A stretch of DNA of 63,633 bases from Brachyspira innocens ATCC 29796 (GTDB lineage: Bacteria > Spirochaetota > Brachyspiria > Brachyspirales > Brachyspiraceae). Positions within the stretch are counted from its first letter, which is position 1. Each line of letters opens with the position of its first letter. A program made the translations under genes and the position numbers. The notes below the pieces were generated by a model, which made no database searches, was not told the origin of the DNA, and was given only the letters and a program-made list of their open reading frames with translations. The stretch covers positions 1 to 63,633 of the forward strand of contig NZ_ARQI01000116.1 of the NCBI RefSeq assembly GCF_000384655.1. The letters run 5' to 3'. This document shows, in pieces, positions 36,473-45,871 of the stretch.

Positions 36473-36501
36473 TTGACTAAGTATCTAATTCATAATATTA
36501 T
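36473..36501 (+). promoter_or_regulatory. Promoter of hisA
   Basis: TTGACT (36473-36478) and TATTAT (36496-36501) have a 17-base spacer, 32 bases before the ATG at 36533. A TTG start at 36473 would lie in the -35 box, so it is rejected. Confidence 0.6.
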
Positions 36502-36532
36502 AATACAATTATATTTATTTAGGATATTAAAG

Positions 36533-37249
36533 ATGTATATATTACCTGCAATAGATTTAAAAAACGGAGAAGTAGTAAGACTTGTTGAGGGAGATTATAA
36601 TAATAAAACAACTTATTTTAAAGACCCTTTGGAAGTTCTTGATTTTTTTGTAGAAAGCGGAAGCGAATATCTTCATATTGTTGATTTGGACGGTGCAAGT
36701 GACGGAGAGACTATTAATTTTAAGACAATAGAGAAGATAATAAAAAGATGCAGTTTATTTGTAGAAGTAGGCGGCGGTATAAGAAATGAAGATACTATAA
36801 AAAGATATTTAGATATAGGTGTAAAAAGAACTATACTGGGTACTGCAGCTGTTGAAAATCTTGATTTTACAGAAAGTATGATTAATAAATATAAAGAGAA
36901 TATAGCAGTTTCTATAGATTCAAGAGACAGAATGATAGCTATAAAAGGCTGGAAAGAGATTAATAGACAGGATTCTGTAGAGTTTTGTATTAAACTAGAT
37001 AAAATGGGTATTGACACTATCATATATACGGATATTTCAAAAGACGGTAAATTATCTGGTACTAATTTAGAAATATATAAAGAGTTAAGAGAAAAACTTT
37101 CATGCAATATTATAGCTTCAGGAGGTATTACTTTTGAGGAAGAAATAGTTAAATTAAAAGACATGAATGTTAATGGGGCTATAGTAGGTAAGGCTATATA
37201 TGAAGGCAAAATGGATTTAAAAAGAATAATTAATATTTCAAAAAATTAA
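36533..37249 (+). CDS. hisA: HisA, phosphoribosylformimino-AICAR-P isomerase
   Basis: The 238-residue TIM-barrel protein begins MYILPAIDLKNGEVVRLVEG, where Asp8 is the first catalytic acid. Phosphate-binding segments are VEVGGGIRNEDTI, YTDISKDGKLSGTN (second catalytic Asp) and NIIASGGITFEEEI. It catalyses the Amadori rearrangement of ProFAR in histidine synthesis. It stands alone, with none of the other his genes adjacent. Confidence 0.94.
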   Translation: MYILPAIDLKNGEVVRLVEGDYNNKTTYFKDPLEVLDFFVESGSEYLHIVDLDGASDGETINFKTIEKIIKRCSLFVEVGGGIRNEDTIKRYLDIGVKRTILGTAAVENLDFTESMINKYKENIAVSIDSRDRMIAIKGWKEINRQDSVEFCIKLDKMGIDTIIYTDISKDGKLSGTNLEIYKELREKLSCNIIASGGITFEEEIVKLKDMNVNGAIVGKAIYEGKMDLKRIINISKN

Positions 37250-37587
37250 TGTATTATTTTGGGTATTTACTTAAATTATTTTTTTATTTCTATTTTTAAT
37301 TTATATGCTTTTGTAAATTTTCTAATTTTTTTTGCTGCATAATCACTTATAATAACTTAGAAATTTTTATAAGGCTGCAATTATTGATAAAATTAATAAC
37401 AGAAAATAGTGTACAAGAATATTTTCTACTTGTGACGGCGATACAGTGCTTTTTTGTAAACTCAAAAAATAGAAAAAATAATAAAAATATGTTATACTAT
37501 TATATAGTAACAGCTTACTAATTGATGATATTGACTTTTTATAAGTATCTTATAAAATCAAACTATATATTTAGGAGATTAACATTT
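37250..37587. other. AT-rich gap, no gene seen
   Basis: The region has no convincing ORF or repeat. A weak promoter-like pair (TTGACT with TATAAA after 14 bases, about 37540) lies before the bactofilin gene. Confidence 0.5.
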
Positions 37588-38112
37588 ATGGCAAAAAGAG
37601 ATATGATAAACAGCGTTATAGGAGACGGCTCATCATTTAAAGGTACTTTTATTGTTAAAGGTTCTTTTCAAATAGACGGGAAATTTGAAGGCGAATTAAA
37701 AATAGATGGGCATTTGGTTATAGGTCCGAACGGCAAAGTAAAAACGAGTACAATTATTACAGAAAGTATTACAATAGCAGGCACTTTGATTGGAAATATT
37801 GATGCGAGAAGAGAGGTAATATTAATAGAAACAGGAAGAGTTTTAGGAAATATAGAAGCTCCTAAAATAGATGTAGGTGAGGGTGCTGTTATACAGGGAG
37901 AAATGACTATTACGGGCGGTCAGAAAAAAGATATTTCAAAAGTTGTTGAGGAATCATTTACTGGCATAAAATTAGAAGAACAATCTATTGATACTGCTGA
38001 TAATACTTCATCTGCTAATTTAGAAAGTAATAATAATATAGAAAATAATATATCATCTTCAGATAATAATAGTTTTGGCGGCAATTCTCAAAACAGCAGC
38101 AGTATTTTTTAA
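37588..38112 (+). CDS. Bactofilin
   Basis: The 174-residue protein has the polymer-forming bactofilin core (about residues 8-115): short beta repeats such as SFKGTFIVKGSFQIDGKFEGEL, IDGHLVIGPNGKVKT, and GRVLGNIEAPKIDVGEGAVIQGEM. The C-terminal 50 residues are Ser/Asn-rich and disordered. Bactofilins assemble without nucleotide and shape cells or place wall enzymes. ATG 37588 has GGAG 10 bases upstream. It is 20 bases before map. Confidence 0.93.
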   Translation: MAKRDMINSVIGDGSSFKGTFIVKGSFQIDGKFEGELKIDGHLVIGPNGKVKTSTIITESITIAGTLIGNIDARREVILIETGRVLGNIEAPKIDVGEGAVIQGEMTITGGQKKDISKVVEESFTGIKLEEQSIDTADNTSSANLESNNNIENNISSSDNNSFGGNSQNSSSIF

Positions 38113-38132
38113 TTAATAAAGGTATATAAAAA

Positions 38133-38927
38133 ATGGCTATAAAAATAAAAACTCCAGCTGAGATTAATTTAATGCGTGAAAGCGGTCATATATTGGCTAA
38201 TGTATTTAAAGAAGTAGAAAAGATTGTTCAGGCAGGCATTTCAACTAAAGAGATAGATAAATTTGTGTACGATTATATAAGAAAGCATAATGCCAAACCT
38301 TCATTTAAAGGTTATGGTAATCCTCCTTTTCCAGGATCTATATGTTCTTCTATTAATAATGAAGTAATACATGGTATACCGAGCAAAAAGAAGATATTAA
38401 AAGACGGAGACATAATAGGTCTTGATATAGGCGTATATTATAAAGGCTATCATTCAGACAGGGCATTTACTTTTAAAGTAGGCAATGTATCTGAAGAGGC
38501 TTCAAGGCTTATTGATAAAACTATGGAGTCATTTTTTAATGGTATTAAACAAATTAGAAATGGTATTCATTTGGGCGATGTTTCTTATGCCATACAAAAA
38601 ACTGCAGAGGATGCTGGTTATTCATTAGTAAGAGAGTTTCAAGGTCATGGAGTAGGAGCTAATTTGCATGAAGAGCCTGCTGTACCTAACAGAGGAAAGC
38701 AGGGTACTGGACCTATACTTAAAACTAATATGGTTATAGCAATAGAGCCTATGGTTAATATGGGTCATCATGCCATACTTATAGAAGATGATGATTGGAC
38801 TATTATCACTAGAGACGGCTCATTATCAGCTCATTATGAACATACAGTAGCTGTTAAAGAAGACGGAGTTGAAATACTTACAGCTTTGGAAGATGATGAA
38901 ATAGTGAAAAAGTATATGAATATTTGA
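38133..38927 (+). CDS. map: Methionine aminopeptidase (type I)
   Basis: The 264-residue protein has the metal-binding pattern: GLDIGVYYKGYHSDRAFTF (Asp pair), FQGHGVGANLHEEPAVPN (His), VIAIEPMVNMG (Glu) and the late AHYEHTVAV (Glu). SSINNEVIHGIPS contains the substrate His. It removes N-terminal methionine from new proteins. It probably shares the transcript of the bactofilin gene. Confidence 0.97.
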   Translation: MAIKIKTPAEINLMRESGHILANVFKEVEKIVQAGISTKEIDKFVYDYIRKHNAKPSFKGYGNPPFPGSICSSINNEVIHGIPSKKKILKDGDIIGLDIGVYYKGYHSDRAFTFKVGNVSEEASRLIDKTMESFFNGIKQIRNGIHLGDVSYAIQKTAEDAGYSLVREFQGHGVGANLHEEPAVPNRGKQGTGPILKTNMVIAIEPMVNMGHHAILIEDDDWTIITRDGSLSAHYEHTVAVKEDGVEILTALEDDEIVKKYMNI

Positions 38928-39016
38928 TATATTTAAGGCAAAAATTATATAATGTAAAAATTATATTATACCGATAAGTATTTATATAATAATATTTATT
39001 TTGATGTAGCTTATTT

Positions 39017-39847
39017 ATGAAACGTATATTTTTAATATTTAATATATTAGTACTTAGCACTTTATATGTATATGCACAGGGTCAGTCTCTTAATATTCCA
39101 AACAGAACAGCTGATACAGTAAGAACTGTTACAATAGATACAAATATGTATAGTTCATTATTTAACGGCAAATTAGAACCTGCTTGGGTATATATAGGTG
39201 AGGCTAAGAGAGCCATATATAACGGCGATATTCCTTATGCTTTATACATTATGAATAAGACGGTAATGTACTATCCTAACAATGCCGATGCTCATTATTT
39301 TTTAGGTTTAATATATGAAAAAGAGGGCGGAAGTCCTGCTGAGCAAGGCGGTGCTGCTTCTTATCGTTTGGCTATAGAAGAGTACAGAAAAGCTATTAAT
39401 TTAGCTACTAATCTTACAATACCTGCTTATAAATTAGATGCTTATTTTAGTCTTTTATATATTTATGAAAAGTTAATCGATGAAAATAATTATGCCAATA
39501 TAGAAAAAGAAATTATTGCTATGGCTGAAAATACTTATGTAACTAAAGAAAAAGGAAGAATATATTTCAGATTAGCAGAGCATTACGGCAATAGAAACAG
39601 AGGTACAGCTGCAATTGATTATTACAGACAGTCTTACCTTAACGGATACAGACAAAAATTATCTCTTTTTAGAATGTCTTTAATTTACAGAAGAATGCGT
39701 AATTATGTTCAGGAAAAAGAAACATTGACGCTTGCAAGCAAATATAGTTTTGACAATGTAGAGCCTAGTAATTTTGAGGTAGAAAAGGCAATAGTTCAAA
39801 GATTAGAGGCTTTGAAGAATGTCAGAATACCTAAAAAATTGAATTAA
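39017..39847 (+). CDS. Exported TPR-like protein
   Basis: The 276-residue protein has a signal peptide (residues 1-20, ending YVYA-Q). Then come helical repeats of TPR type, for example AWVYIGEAKRAIYNGDIPYAL, ADAHYFLGLIYEKEGGS, AIEEYRKAINLA and RIYFRLAEHYGNRNRGTAA. Such proteins bind partners in the periplasm. The exact role is unknown. A terminator follows. Confidence 0.72.
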   Translation: MKRIFLIFNILVLSTLYVYAQGQSLNIPNRTADTVRTVTIDTNMYSSLFNGKLEPAWVYIGEAKRAIYNGDIPYALYIMNKTVMYYPNNADAHYFLGLIYEKEGGSPAEQGGAASYRLAIEEYRKAINLATNLTIPAYKLDAYFSLLYIYEKLIDENNYANIEKEIIAMAENTYVTKEKGRIYFRLAEHYGNRNRGTAAIDYYRQSYLNGYRQKLSLFRMSLIYRRMRNYVQEKETLTLASKYSFDNVEPSNFEVEKAIVQRLEALKNVRIPKKLN

Positions 39848-39866
39848 TAGTATTATACATAAATGA

Positions 39867-39897
39867 GGCAGTGATAATTTTTTATCATTGCCTTTTT
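39867..39897 (+). terminator. Terminator after the TPR gene
   Basis: GGCAGTGATAA pairs with TTATCATTGCC (one G-T pair) and is followed by five T residues. Confidence 0.9.
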
Positions 39898-39990
39898 ATT
39901 TGCATAAATATATATTGTTAAAAAATCTTTATTATATTATTATATATCAATTCAAAATAATAACAAAATAATAAAAATAGAGAAATAAAA

Positions 39991-40920
39991 ATGAAACCTA
40001 TTATTTTATCATTAATGCTTTTATTTATGTCAGCATTATTTTTGTATCCTCAAGAAAATGAATTAAATAATAATGAACTAAATTATTTATCAGATGATTA
40101 TACTTTTACTAACCCTTTTCGTATATACAGTGTTGATAAATACTATATGGGCTGGCAGGATCCAAGGGCATTTATAGGACGTATATTGTTTGGAAAAAAT
40201 TTTAATGTAGAAAAGAATTTATCGCTTATAGCTCCAGATGCTAACTGGGATTTTAAATCAATATCTGTATATGTAGAAGGACGCCTTGCAAGTGAGATAA
40301 TGTTTTATAGAAATAAATATTTTTCTGTAGGCATGGGCGGAGCTATGGAAATATCTATACTTGGAAGAAACAGCGGACTATTTGATGTATATGATTTTTC
40401 AGGGCAGTTTATGGTATTTGCTGACCTTTGGCTTCAGAATCTTGTAGGCATTAATATGAAAATAAGATTTATACCAATGTATCATCAGTCAACACATTTG
40501 GTAGATGGTTTTAAGGGAGATACTTCAATAAAGAGCGGAAGCAGTTATGAATTCGGCTCTATAGCAGTTTATTATTATATCAAAAATTTCAGTATATATT
40601 TGGGTTCTGAAATTTCATATAATGCTGTAGGAAACAGTCCTCAATTATTTAGAATACATACAGGGCTTGACTATAGATTTCCTTTGTATAAAGATCAAAT
40701 CAGCTTAATAACAGGCATAAATATTGCAGCTATTTTGGACAAAAAAGATAGATTAGGGCTTATAAAAGATCCTTGGCATGCAGCTGTTAATTTCGGACTT
40801 GGGGTAGAGTTTTACAGATATGCTGTATCTTTGAAAGTGGGTTATGGTAAGCCTAGAGGGGCTTCAAGTTATTTTGGCTATGAAACTAAAGTGGGACTTG
40901 AAATAAGTTTATTATTTTAA
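39991..40920 (+). CDS. Outer-membrane protein, DUF1207-like
   Basis: The 309-residue protein has a signal peptide (MKPIILSLMLLFMSALFLYP) and alternating beta strands typical of a barrel. The last strand ends in a hydrophobic aromatic residue (VGLEISLLF), the usual outer-membrane ending. DPRAFIGRILFG and MYHQSTHLVDGFKGD resemble the DUF1207 family. The role in the cell envelope is unknown. Confidence 0.65.
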   Translation: MKPIILSLMLLFMSALFLYPQENELNNNELNYLSDDYTFTNPFRIYSVDKYYMGWQDPRAFIGRILFGKNFNVEKNLSLIAPDANWDFKSISVYVEGRLASEIMFYRNKYFSVGMGGAMEISILGRNSGLFDVYDFSGQFMVFADLWLQNLVGINMKIRFIPMYHQSTHLVDGFKGDTSIKSGSSYEFGSIAVYYYIKNFSIYLGSEISYNAVGNSPQLFRIHTGLDYRFPLYKDQISLITGINIAAILDKKDRLGLIKDPWHAAVNFGLGVEFYRYAVSLKVGYGKPRGASSYFGYETKVGLEISLLF

Positions 40921-41144
40921 ACTTTTTATAAACTAAATATTTTTTATTTATACATTCTTAAGTATATTATAATATAATAAATATTACCAAAAAATACTAT
41001 ATAAAGTAAATAATATTTAAAAAATTAATAATTTATTTAAAAAAATTTTATTATTTTCTCGTTTTTTTGTTTAATAAAATAAATAATGTGTTACAAAAAT
41101 CGTTTATATATGTTAAATTATAGTTAAATAAATGGAGGAAAATT

Positions 41145-41819
41145 ATGGCTACATTATTTGATATAATAGGTCCTGTAATGATAGGTCCTTCAAGTTCGCA
41201 TACAGCTGGAGCCTGCCGTATAGGAAAACTTGCCAAAAAAATTTTGGGTGAGGAAGTAAAAGAAGCAAAGATTTATCTTCATGGTTCTTTTGCTTTGACT
41301 TGGAAAGGTCATGGTACGGATAAGGCTATTTTGGCTGGACTTTTAGGCTTTGAGACAGATGATCCTAGGCTTAGAGATAGCTACAGTCTTGCTGAGAAGG
41401 CTAATCTAAAATATGAATTTATACCTACAACTTTAAGAGATGCTTTTCACCCTAATAGTGTTTATATTGAGGCTAAAGGGGAAAGTAATGAGATTAATAT
41501 TCTAGCTTCATCTATTGGAGGAGGTTTAATAGTATTAGATAAGGTAAATGGTATAGAGGTTCATTATAAGGGCGATTTTCCAACTATTGCTATAGTTAAC
41601 AAAGATGTACCCGGCATTATTGCTAAGGTAACTTCTATTATATTTGAAAATGATATTAATATTGAAAATATGAATGTAACACCGCAGTTTGAAGGTCCTA
41701 ATAAGGGATATGCTATTATTGTTATAGGTATGACTAATGTTATATCCAAAGAGATAGAAGAAAAAATAAGAAATATAAAAAATATAAGGGATTTTGTATT
41801 TTTAGATAAATTGTATTAA
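41145..41819 (+). CDS. sdaAB: L-serine dehydratase beta subunit (with ACT domain)
   Basis: The 224-residue protein begins with the family hallmark IGPVMIGPSSSHTAGACRIG (residues 8-27), and ends with an ACT domain (about 146-220, AIVNKDVPGIIAKVTSII). With SdaAA it forms the iron-sulfur serine dehydratase that turns serine into pyruvate and ammonia. GGAGG precedes the ATG. sdaAA follows after 47 bases. Confidence 0.95.
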   Translation: MATLFDIIGPVMIGPSSSHTAGACRIGKLAKKILGEEVKEAKIYLHGSFALTWKGHGTDKAILAGLLGFETDDPRLRDSYSLAEKANLKYEFIPTTLRDAFHPNSVYIEAKGESNEINILASSIGGGLIVLDKVNGIEVHYKGDFPTIAIVNKDVPGIIAKVTSIIFENDINIENMNVTPQFEGPNKGYAIIVIGMTNVISKEIEEKIRNIKNIRDFVFLDKLY

Positions 41820-41866
41820 AGAGTGTTTAGATAATAAAAAAATATATATACGGAGAATAATATAAT

Positions 41867-42748
41867 ATGGATATAAAATCTATAGAATCATTGGTAGCTA
41901 TAGCTAATGAGCAAAATAAAAAAATAAGTGATATAGTAATAGATATAGAAGCTAAAAGTGAAAAAACAGACAGACAGGCAATAATAGATAAGATGACATC
42001 TTATTATGACATAATGAAAGAGTCTGTTGAAAACGGTAAAAAAGATAAATTTAATTTTGTAACAGGTTTGCAAAATGAATGTGTTGATATAGTAGAGAAA
42101 TTTTATAAAGCTAAAAAAAGTATATTAGGCGAGACTGTAGGGGAGGTAGTAACTGCAGCAATGGCTGTAAGCGGATATAATGCTTGTATGGGTAAAATTA
42201 TAGCAGCCCCTACTGCAGGAAGCTGCGGAATAATGCCAGCCGTACTTACAGTATGTGAAAATAGAGGATACAAAAAAGAAGATATAGTTAAATCAATGTT
42301 TACTGCAGCTGGTCTTGCTGATATTATAGCACAGATTGCTACATTTGCAGGTGCGGGCGGAGGCTGTATGGCTGAATGCGGAAGTGCTGCGGCTATGGCT
42401 TCATCAGCATGTGCTGAGATTATGGGTGGTACTCCAGAAGAATGTGCTCATGCTTTTGCTTTGTCATTATCAGCTGTACTTGGTCTTATATGCGATCCTG
42501 TTGCTGGTTTTGTTGAGGTGCCTTGTATGGGTAAGAATGTTATGTCTGCTGTTCATGCTATTGTATCAGCTGAACTTGCCTGTGCAGGATTTAAGAGTGT
42601 AATACCACCTGATGAAGTTGTACTTGCAATGAAAGAAGTTGGTGATGGTATGGACGAGAGATTTAGAGAAACTGCTAAAGGAGGACTTGCCAATACTCCT
42701 ACTGGGCGTGCCATTGCTGAAAAGCTTCTTGGAAGAATAAATAAATAA
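41867..42748 (+). CDS. sdaAA: L-serine dehydratase alpha subunit (iron-sulfur)
   Basis: The 293-residue protein has the catalytic pattern IIAAPTAGSCGIMPAVL and the cysteine-rich stretch GAGGGCMAECGSAAAMASSA, which with later cysteines (GLICDPVAGFVEVPC) holds the 4Fe-4S cluster. It pairs with SdaAB. The reading frame is intact. A terminator follows. Confidence 0.96.
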   Translation: MDIKSIESLVAIANEQNKKISDIVIDIEAKSEKTDRQAIIDKMTSYYDIMKESVENGKKDKFNFVTGLQNECVDIVEKFYKAKKSILGETVGEVVTAAMAVSGYNACMGKIIAAPTAGSCGIMPAVLTVCENRGYKKEDIVKSMFTAAGLADIIAQIATFAGAGGGCMAECGSAAAMASSACAEIMGGTPEECAHAFALSLSAVLGLICDPVAGFVEVPCMGKNVMSAVHAIVSAELACAGFKSVIPPDEVVLAMKEVGDGMDERFRETAKGGLANTPTGRAIAEKLLGRINK

Positions 42749-42763
42749 TAAATATTTTTATAG

Positions 42764-42791
42764 GGCTTGCAGTATTTTGCAGGCCTTTTTT
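42764..42791 (+). terminator. Terminator after sdaAA
   Basis: GGCTTGCA pairs with TGCAGGCC (one G-T pair) and is followed by six T residues. Confidence 0.82.
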
Positions 42792-42825
42792 ATTATAAAA
42801 AAATTAGAACTGTTTTAATATTATT

Positions 42826-43137
42826 ATACATCTTTCAAACTACTTGGCAAACAATTTCACAAGTTTGTTATTATATAGTATAAATGATTAAAACAACAAA
42901 TGTTTTACATGTTGTGTACATTATATTTTTAAGACATATAAATTTTTTGGGTTCTCATCTGACTACAGCATACAGAATGAGGCGTACACCATACCTAATG
43001 GTACTTTTTTCAGTCGCGTTGGACATACATCATAAAAGAACTTGGCACATGGTGTATAAAGCCGCAACTATAATTAAAAAATATTAAATTAAAAACTTAT
43101 AAATATTAATAAATTCATTTTTTAAACAATTCTATTA
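42826..43137. mobile_element. MITE-like repeat, copy C (complete, diverged)
   Basis: The left end (CTTTCAAACTACTTGGCAAAC) and the TGTTTTACATGTTG core match copy A. The right end shares a run of some 60 bases, including TATAAATATTAATAAATT, with copy A. The middle is a different, GC-richer piece (TGACTACAGCATACAGAATG and following). A 67-codon ORF inside is not convincing. The rest of the gap up to 43333 has no gene. Confidence 0.65.
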
Positions 43138-43333
43138 AACATGTTAAAAAACATGTATTTGTTTTTGGAAAATTATAATTCAGTTATATATTGTGTAGGT
43201 AAAAGTTTTGACAGTGTATGCAAAAAATGACAAAATAAAAAATTAATTATTAAACAAGTATAATATAATTTCTTGATATAATGTATAAGTTATGTTAATA
43301 TATTAGTATACAATAACTCGTACGGAGATTATT

Positions 43334-44308
43334 ATGAAAGTCATCATGCTCTTATTTTTGATGTTTGTAGTATCATGTTCTCAAGGCTCTAATATTAACA
43401 CTGATAAAAATGCACAGACTAATGAAAATTCTTTTATAGATGATAATATTGTTCATGATATGCCGTTAGAAGAGGCTTTAGCTAAATATGAAGAAAGCCC
43501 TTGTATTGATATAATAAAAAATTTGCTTTCTTCTGGTAATGTTAATAATACTCTTACAGAAACTACAAATATAGTAAATATGGAAGATACTGAATATGAT
43601 CTTAGTGTTACTTTTGATGAGGGTACTACAGCTTTAATGATAGCTTCTTATTACGGATATGCTGATTTGGTAAATGCTCTTATACAAAATAATGCTGATG
43701 TTAATTTAAAAAATAAAAGAAATTATACAGCACTTTTATATGCTGCAGATATATGGTCAAGACAGGGCATTGGAATATATGACAGTAATTATAATGTTGT
43801 TGAACTTTTGGTTATGAACAATGCTGATGTTAATGCTGTTAATAATTATGGTTGGAGTCCTTTATTTTTTGCTGCGGACAACTCTAATGCTGATATAGTA
43901 ACATTTTTAGCAGATAATGGTGCTAATATTAATTTGATATCTGATGAGGGAATAACGCCTCTTTTAATAGCTAATGATGTAGAAAGTGTGAAAATATTAT
44001 CTAAAACTACTAATATAAATAAAGCTAATGCATCAGGTATAACTCCATTAATAGCTTTTTCAGGACGTGAAATATCAATAGAAGCTATTAATATTTTGCT
44101 TGAGAATGGTGCGGATGTAAATAAAATAGATAAAGACGGAGAAACTGCTCTTTCTACTGCTATAGAAAATAGTAATTTTGAGGCTGCTTTGCTTCTTCTT
44201 AATAATAATGCCAATCCTAATTTGGGAAATAAAAAAGCTAAAGAGCTTGCGGGTATTGCAAGAGAGTTGGGAGATGAAGAGGTAGCTTCTATATTGGATA
44301 AATATTAA
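43334..44308 (+). CDS. Ankyrin-repeat lipoprotein
   Basis: The 324-residue protein has a signal peptide with lipobox FVVSC (Cys15), a short linker, and then five to seven ankyrin repeats from about residue 95, for example GTTALMIASYYGYADLVNAL, ADVNAVNNYGWSPLFFAADN and DGETALSTAIENSNFEAALL. It is probably surface-anchored and binds an unknown protein. Two other exported ankyrin proteins are encoded in this window. Confidence 0.87.
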   Translation: MKVIMLLFLMFVVSCSQGSNINTDKNAQTNENSFIDDNIVHDMPLEEALAKYEESPCIDIIKNLLSSGNVNNTLTETTNIVNMEDTEYDLSVTFDEGTTALMIASYYGYADLVNALIQNNADVNLKNKRNYTALLYAADIWSRQGIGIYDSNYNVVELLVMNNADVNAVNNYGWSPLFFAADNSNADIVTFLADNGANINLISDEGITPLLIANDVESVKILSKTTNINKANASGITPLIAFSGREISIEAINILLENGADVNKIDKDGETALSTAIENSNFEAALLLLNNNANPNLGNKKAKELAGIARELGDEEVASILDKY

Positions 44309-44313
44309 ATATT

Positions 44314-44341
44314 TTGACAATTTGGTTTATTTTGGTATATT
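44314..44341 (+). promoter_or_regulatory. Promoter of the 112-residue gene
   Basis: TTGACA (44314-44319) and TATATT (44336-44341) have a 16-base spacer, 47 bases before the ATG at 44389. Confidence 0.65.
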
Positions 44342-44388
44342 TATTACATATTAAGTAAATATAATAAATTTATTATGGAGTTTTTATA

Positions 44389-44727
44389 ATGTTTGACAAC
44401 AATGTTCATTATATTAGAAAAGAGTTAGAATCAATTTATACTATTATAGTAGAAAATTTGGGAAAAGAACTTTTAAATACTGAAATCAGACGCTTGGAAT
44501 ATGAGCCTAAGATGGATAGAATTAATATTAATAACTTTATATTTATAAGACTCACTTTTGAAAATGAATATGATCATAAAGAGTTATACTATGATATATA
44601 TATTGAAGATGAAGACGGTCATGATGTTGAAAGAGCTTTAATTAGTGTAGAGAAACCTTTTTCTAAAGTTGTTGATAAAATAGATTATTTGGTAAAATTA
44701 AATTATCAAGCTAATAATGATGATTAA
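44389..44727 (+). CDS. Hypothetical soluble protein
   Basis: This 112-residue acidic protein has no signal peptide or membrane segment. A helix at the start (VHYIRKELESIYTIIVENLG) is followed by beta strands (FIFIRLTFENEY, LYYDIYIEDEDG). No known family. It has its own promoter and ends before a long hairpin. Confidence 0.65.
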   Translation: MFDNNVHYIRKELESIYTIIVENLGKELLNTEIRRLEYEPKMDRININNFIFIRLTFENEYDHKELYYDIYIEDEDGHDVERALISVEKPFSKVVDKIDYLVKLNYQANNDD

Positions 44728-44744
44728 TGGTTGTTTTGTATTTA

Positions 44745-44788
44745 ATAAAGTTTTATTGTTAATTTAAATGATTACAATAAAACTTTAT
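44745..44788 (+). terminator. Long perfect hairpin after the 112-residue gene
   Basis: A 15-bp perfect stem (ATAAAGTTTTATTGT / ACAATAAAACTTTAT) with a 14-base loop lies 17 bases after the stop. The T-run is weak, so its role in termination is likely but not certain. Confidence 0.55.
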
Positions 44789-44797
44789 CTATATAAA

Positions 44798-44832
44798 AAA
44801 ACAAGGAGGTTTTTCTGCCTCCCTGTTTTTAT
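44798..44832. terminator. Bidirectional terminator
   Basis: ACAAGGAGG pairs with CCTCCCTGT (one A-C mismatch) and has T-runs on both strands. It serves the lipoprotein gene on the minus strand. Confidence 0.82.
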
Positions 44833-44857
44833 ATATTATTTTGGCTTTATCTGCAAA

Positions 44858-45559
44858 TTAATTTAATGCTTTAGTAGAAAGTACGAATTTATCTTCAGTG
44901 TATCTTTGAGTATTGCCGCTTATTATATCATTTAATTTTCTTTTTACTTCATCTTGCGTATCGCCGTCAACTATATATAAAGTATCTCTGTCAACTAAAT
45001 AATATCCTTCATATTCTGTATCATTATCGTATCTTTCTTTATTTTGAACTATGCAGGCATTTCTACTTTTTTTATCATCTTGAACATCAAGAGCAACATC
45101 ATCAACCCATACCAATGTAGAATATTCATCTCTTCCGTCAATTCTTCCATTTTCATATTCTCTTTTACATATTTCAGATGCACTATTGAATAATATGAAC
45201 TCTTCTTCAGTTTCTAATCTTCCATCATCATAATCTTCTTCAGACTGATACCAAGTAGTAGAATATAATCTTTGTAATAAATTATATCCTTCAGGAGTTT
45301 GAGTATTTCCTTGAGATGTATTATCATTTGCTGAAGATGTGTTATTGTCAGATGTATTATTTACTTTAACAGATGCATTTATAGCTAAAGACTGAGTGCT
45401 TCCGTCCCAATCAGATAATAAAGTACCTTCTCTTACTGTTTTATCATCGCTTGGTACAATAGTTGTTAATGGTTTATCTCCTATTGTAGGAGCTTGTTTG
45501 CTGTTACAAGAAATTACTAATGCTGATAAAATACTTAATATTAATATTATTCTTTTCAT
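44858..45559 (-). CDS. Lipoprotein
   Basis: The 233-residue protein has a signal peptide and lipobox ALVISC (Cys18), a Ser/Thr/Asn-rich linker (about 67-90) and a C-terminal domain (about 92-230) rich in Asp and Tyr (STTWYQSEEDYDDGRLE, DEYSTLVWVDDVALDV). No known family is recognised. It probably sits on a membrane surface. Confidence 0.75.
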   Translation of the reverse strand: MKRIILILSILSALVISCNSKQAPTIGDKPLTTIVPSDDKTVREGTLLSDWDGSTQSLAINASVKVNNTSDNNTSSANDNTSQGNTQTPEGYNLLQRLYSTTWYQSEEDYDDGRLETEEEFILFNSASEICKREYENGRIDGRDEYSTLVWVDDVALDVQDDKKSRNACIVQNKERYDNDTEYEGYYLVDRDTLYIVDGDTQDEVKRKLNDIISGNTQRYTEDKFVLSTKALN

Positions 45560-45810
45560 AAATATTATGACCTCATTTTTATTATTATTTTTAATATAAG
45601 TATAACATAATTTTAAATAAAGTGTAAAAAAAATTTATTTTAGCATTGTTTTTTTAAATTTTTTTTATATATTTGATAATATAGTAAATTATAATTACAT
45701 AATAATGTGATTTATTCTGATATAATATTAATAATTTTATATAGATTCAAAATTATAAAAATATATACGATTTTATTTATAGTTTTTATTATAATTATAA
45801 TAATTATTTT

Positions 45811-45838
45811 TTGACAATTTTTTATATTATTCTATAAT
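45811..45838 (+). promoter_or_regulatory. Consensus promoter of the TrkA-type gene
   Basis: TTGACA (45811-45816), a 16-base spacer and TATAAT (45833-45838) stand 33 bases before the start. The rest of the gap (45560-45810) is AT-rich and empty. Confidence 0.85.
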
Positions 45839-45871
45839 AAAATCAATTAAATAATATGTAGGGGTATTAAA

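Noticed and set aside
36473-36532. Longer hisA starting at TTG 36473
   Set aside because: That codon is the -35 box of a good promoter; HisA proteins start at the MYILPAIDL segment.
42336-42602. 88-codon ORF in another frame of sdaAA
   Set aside because: SdaAA is intact with cluster cysteines; the Leu-rich ORF is a frame shadow.
42884-43087. 67-codon ORF in the gap after sdaAA
   Set aside because: It lies inside MITE-like copy C and has no ribosome site or known motif.
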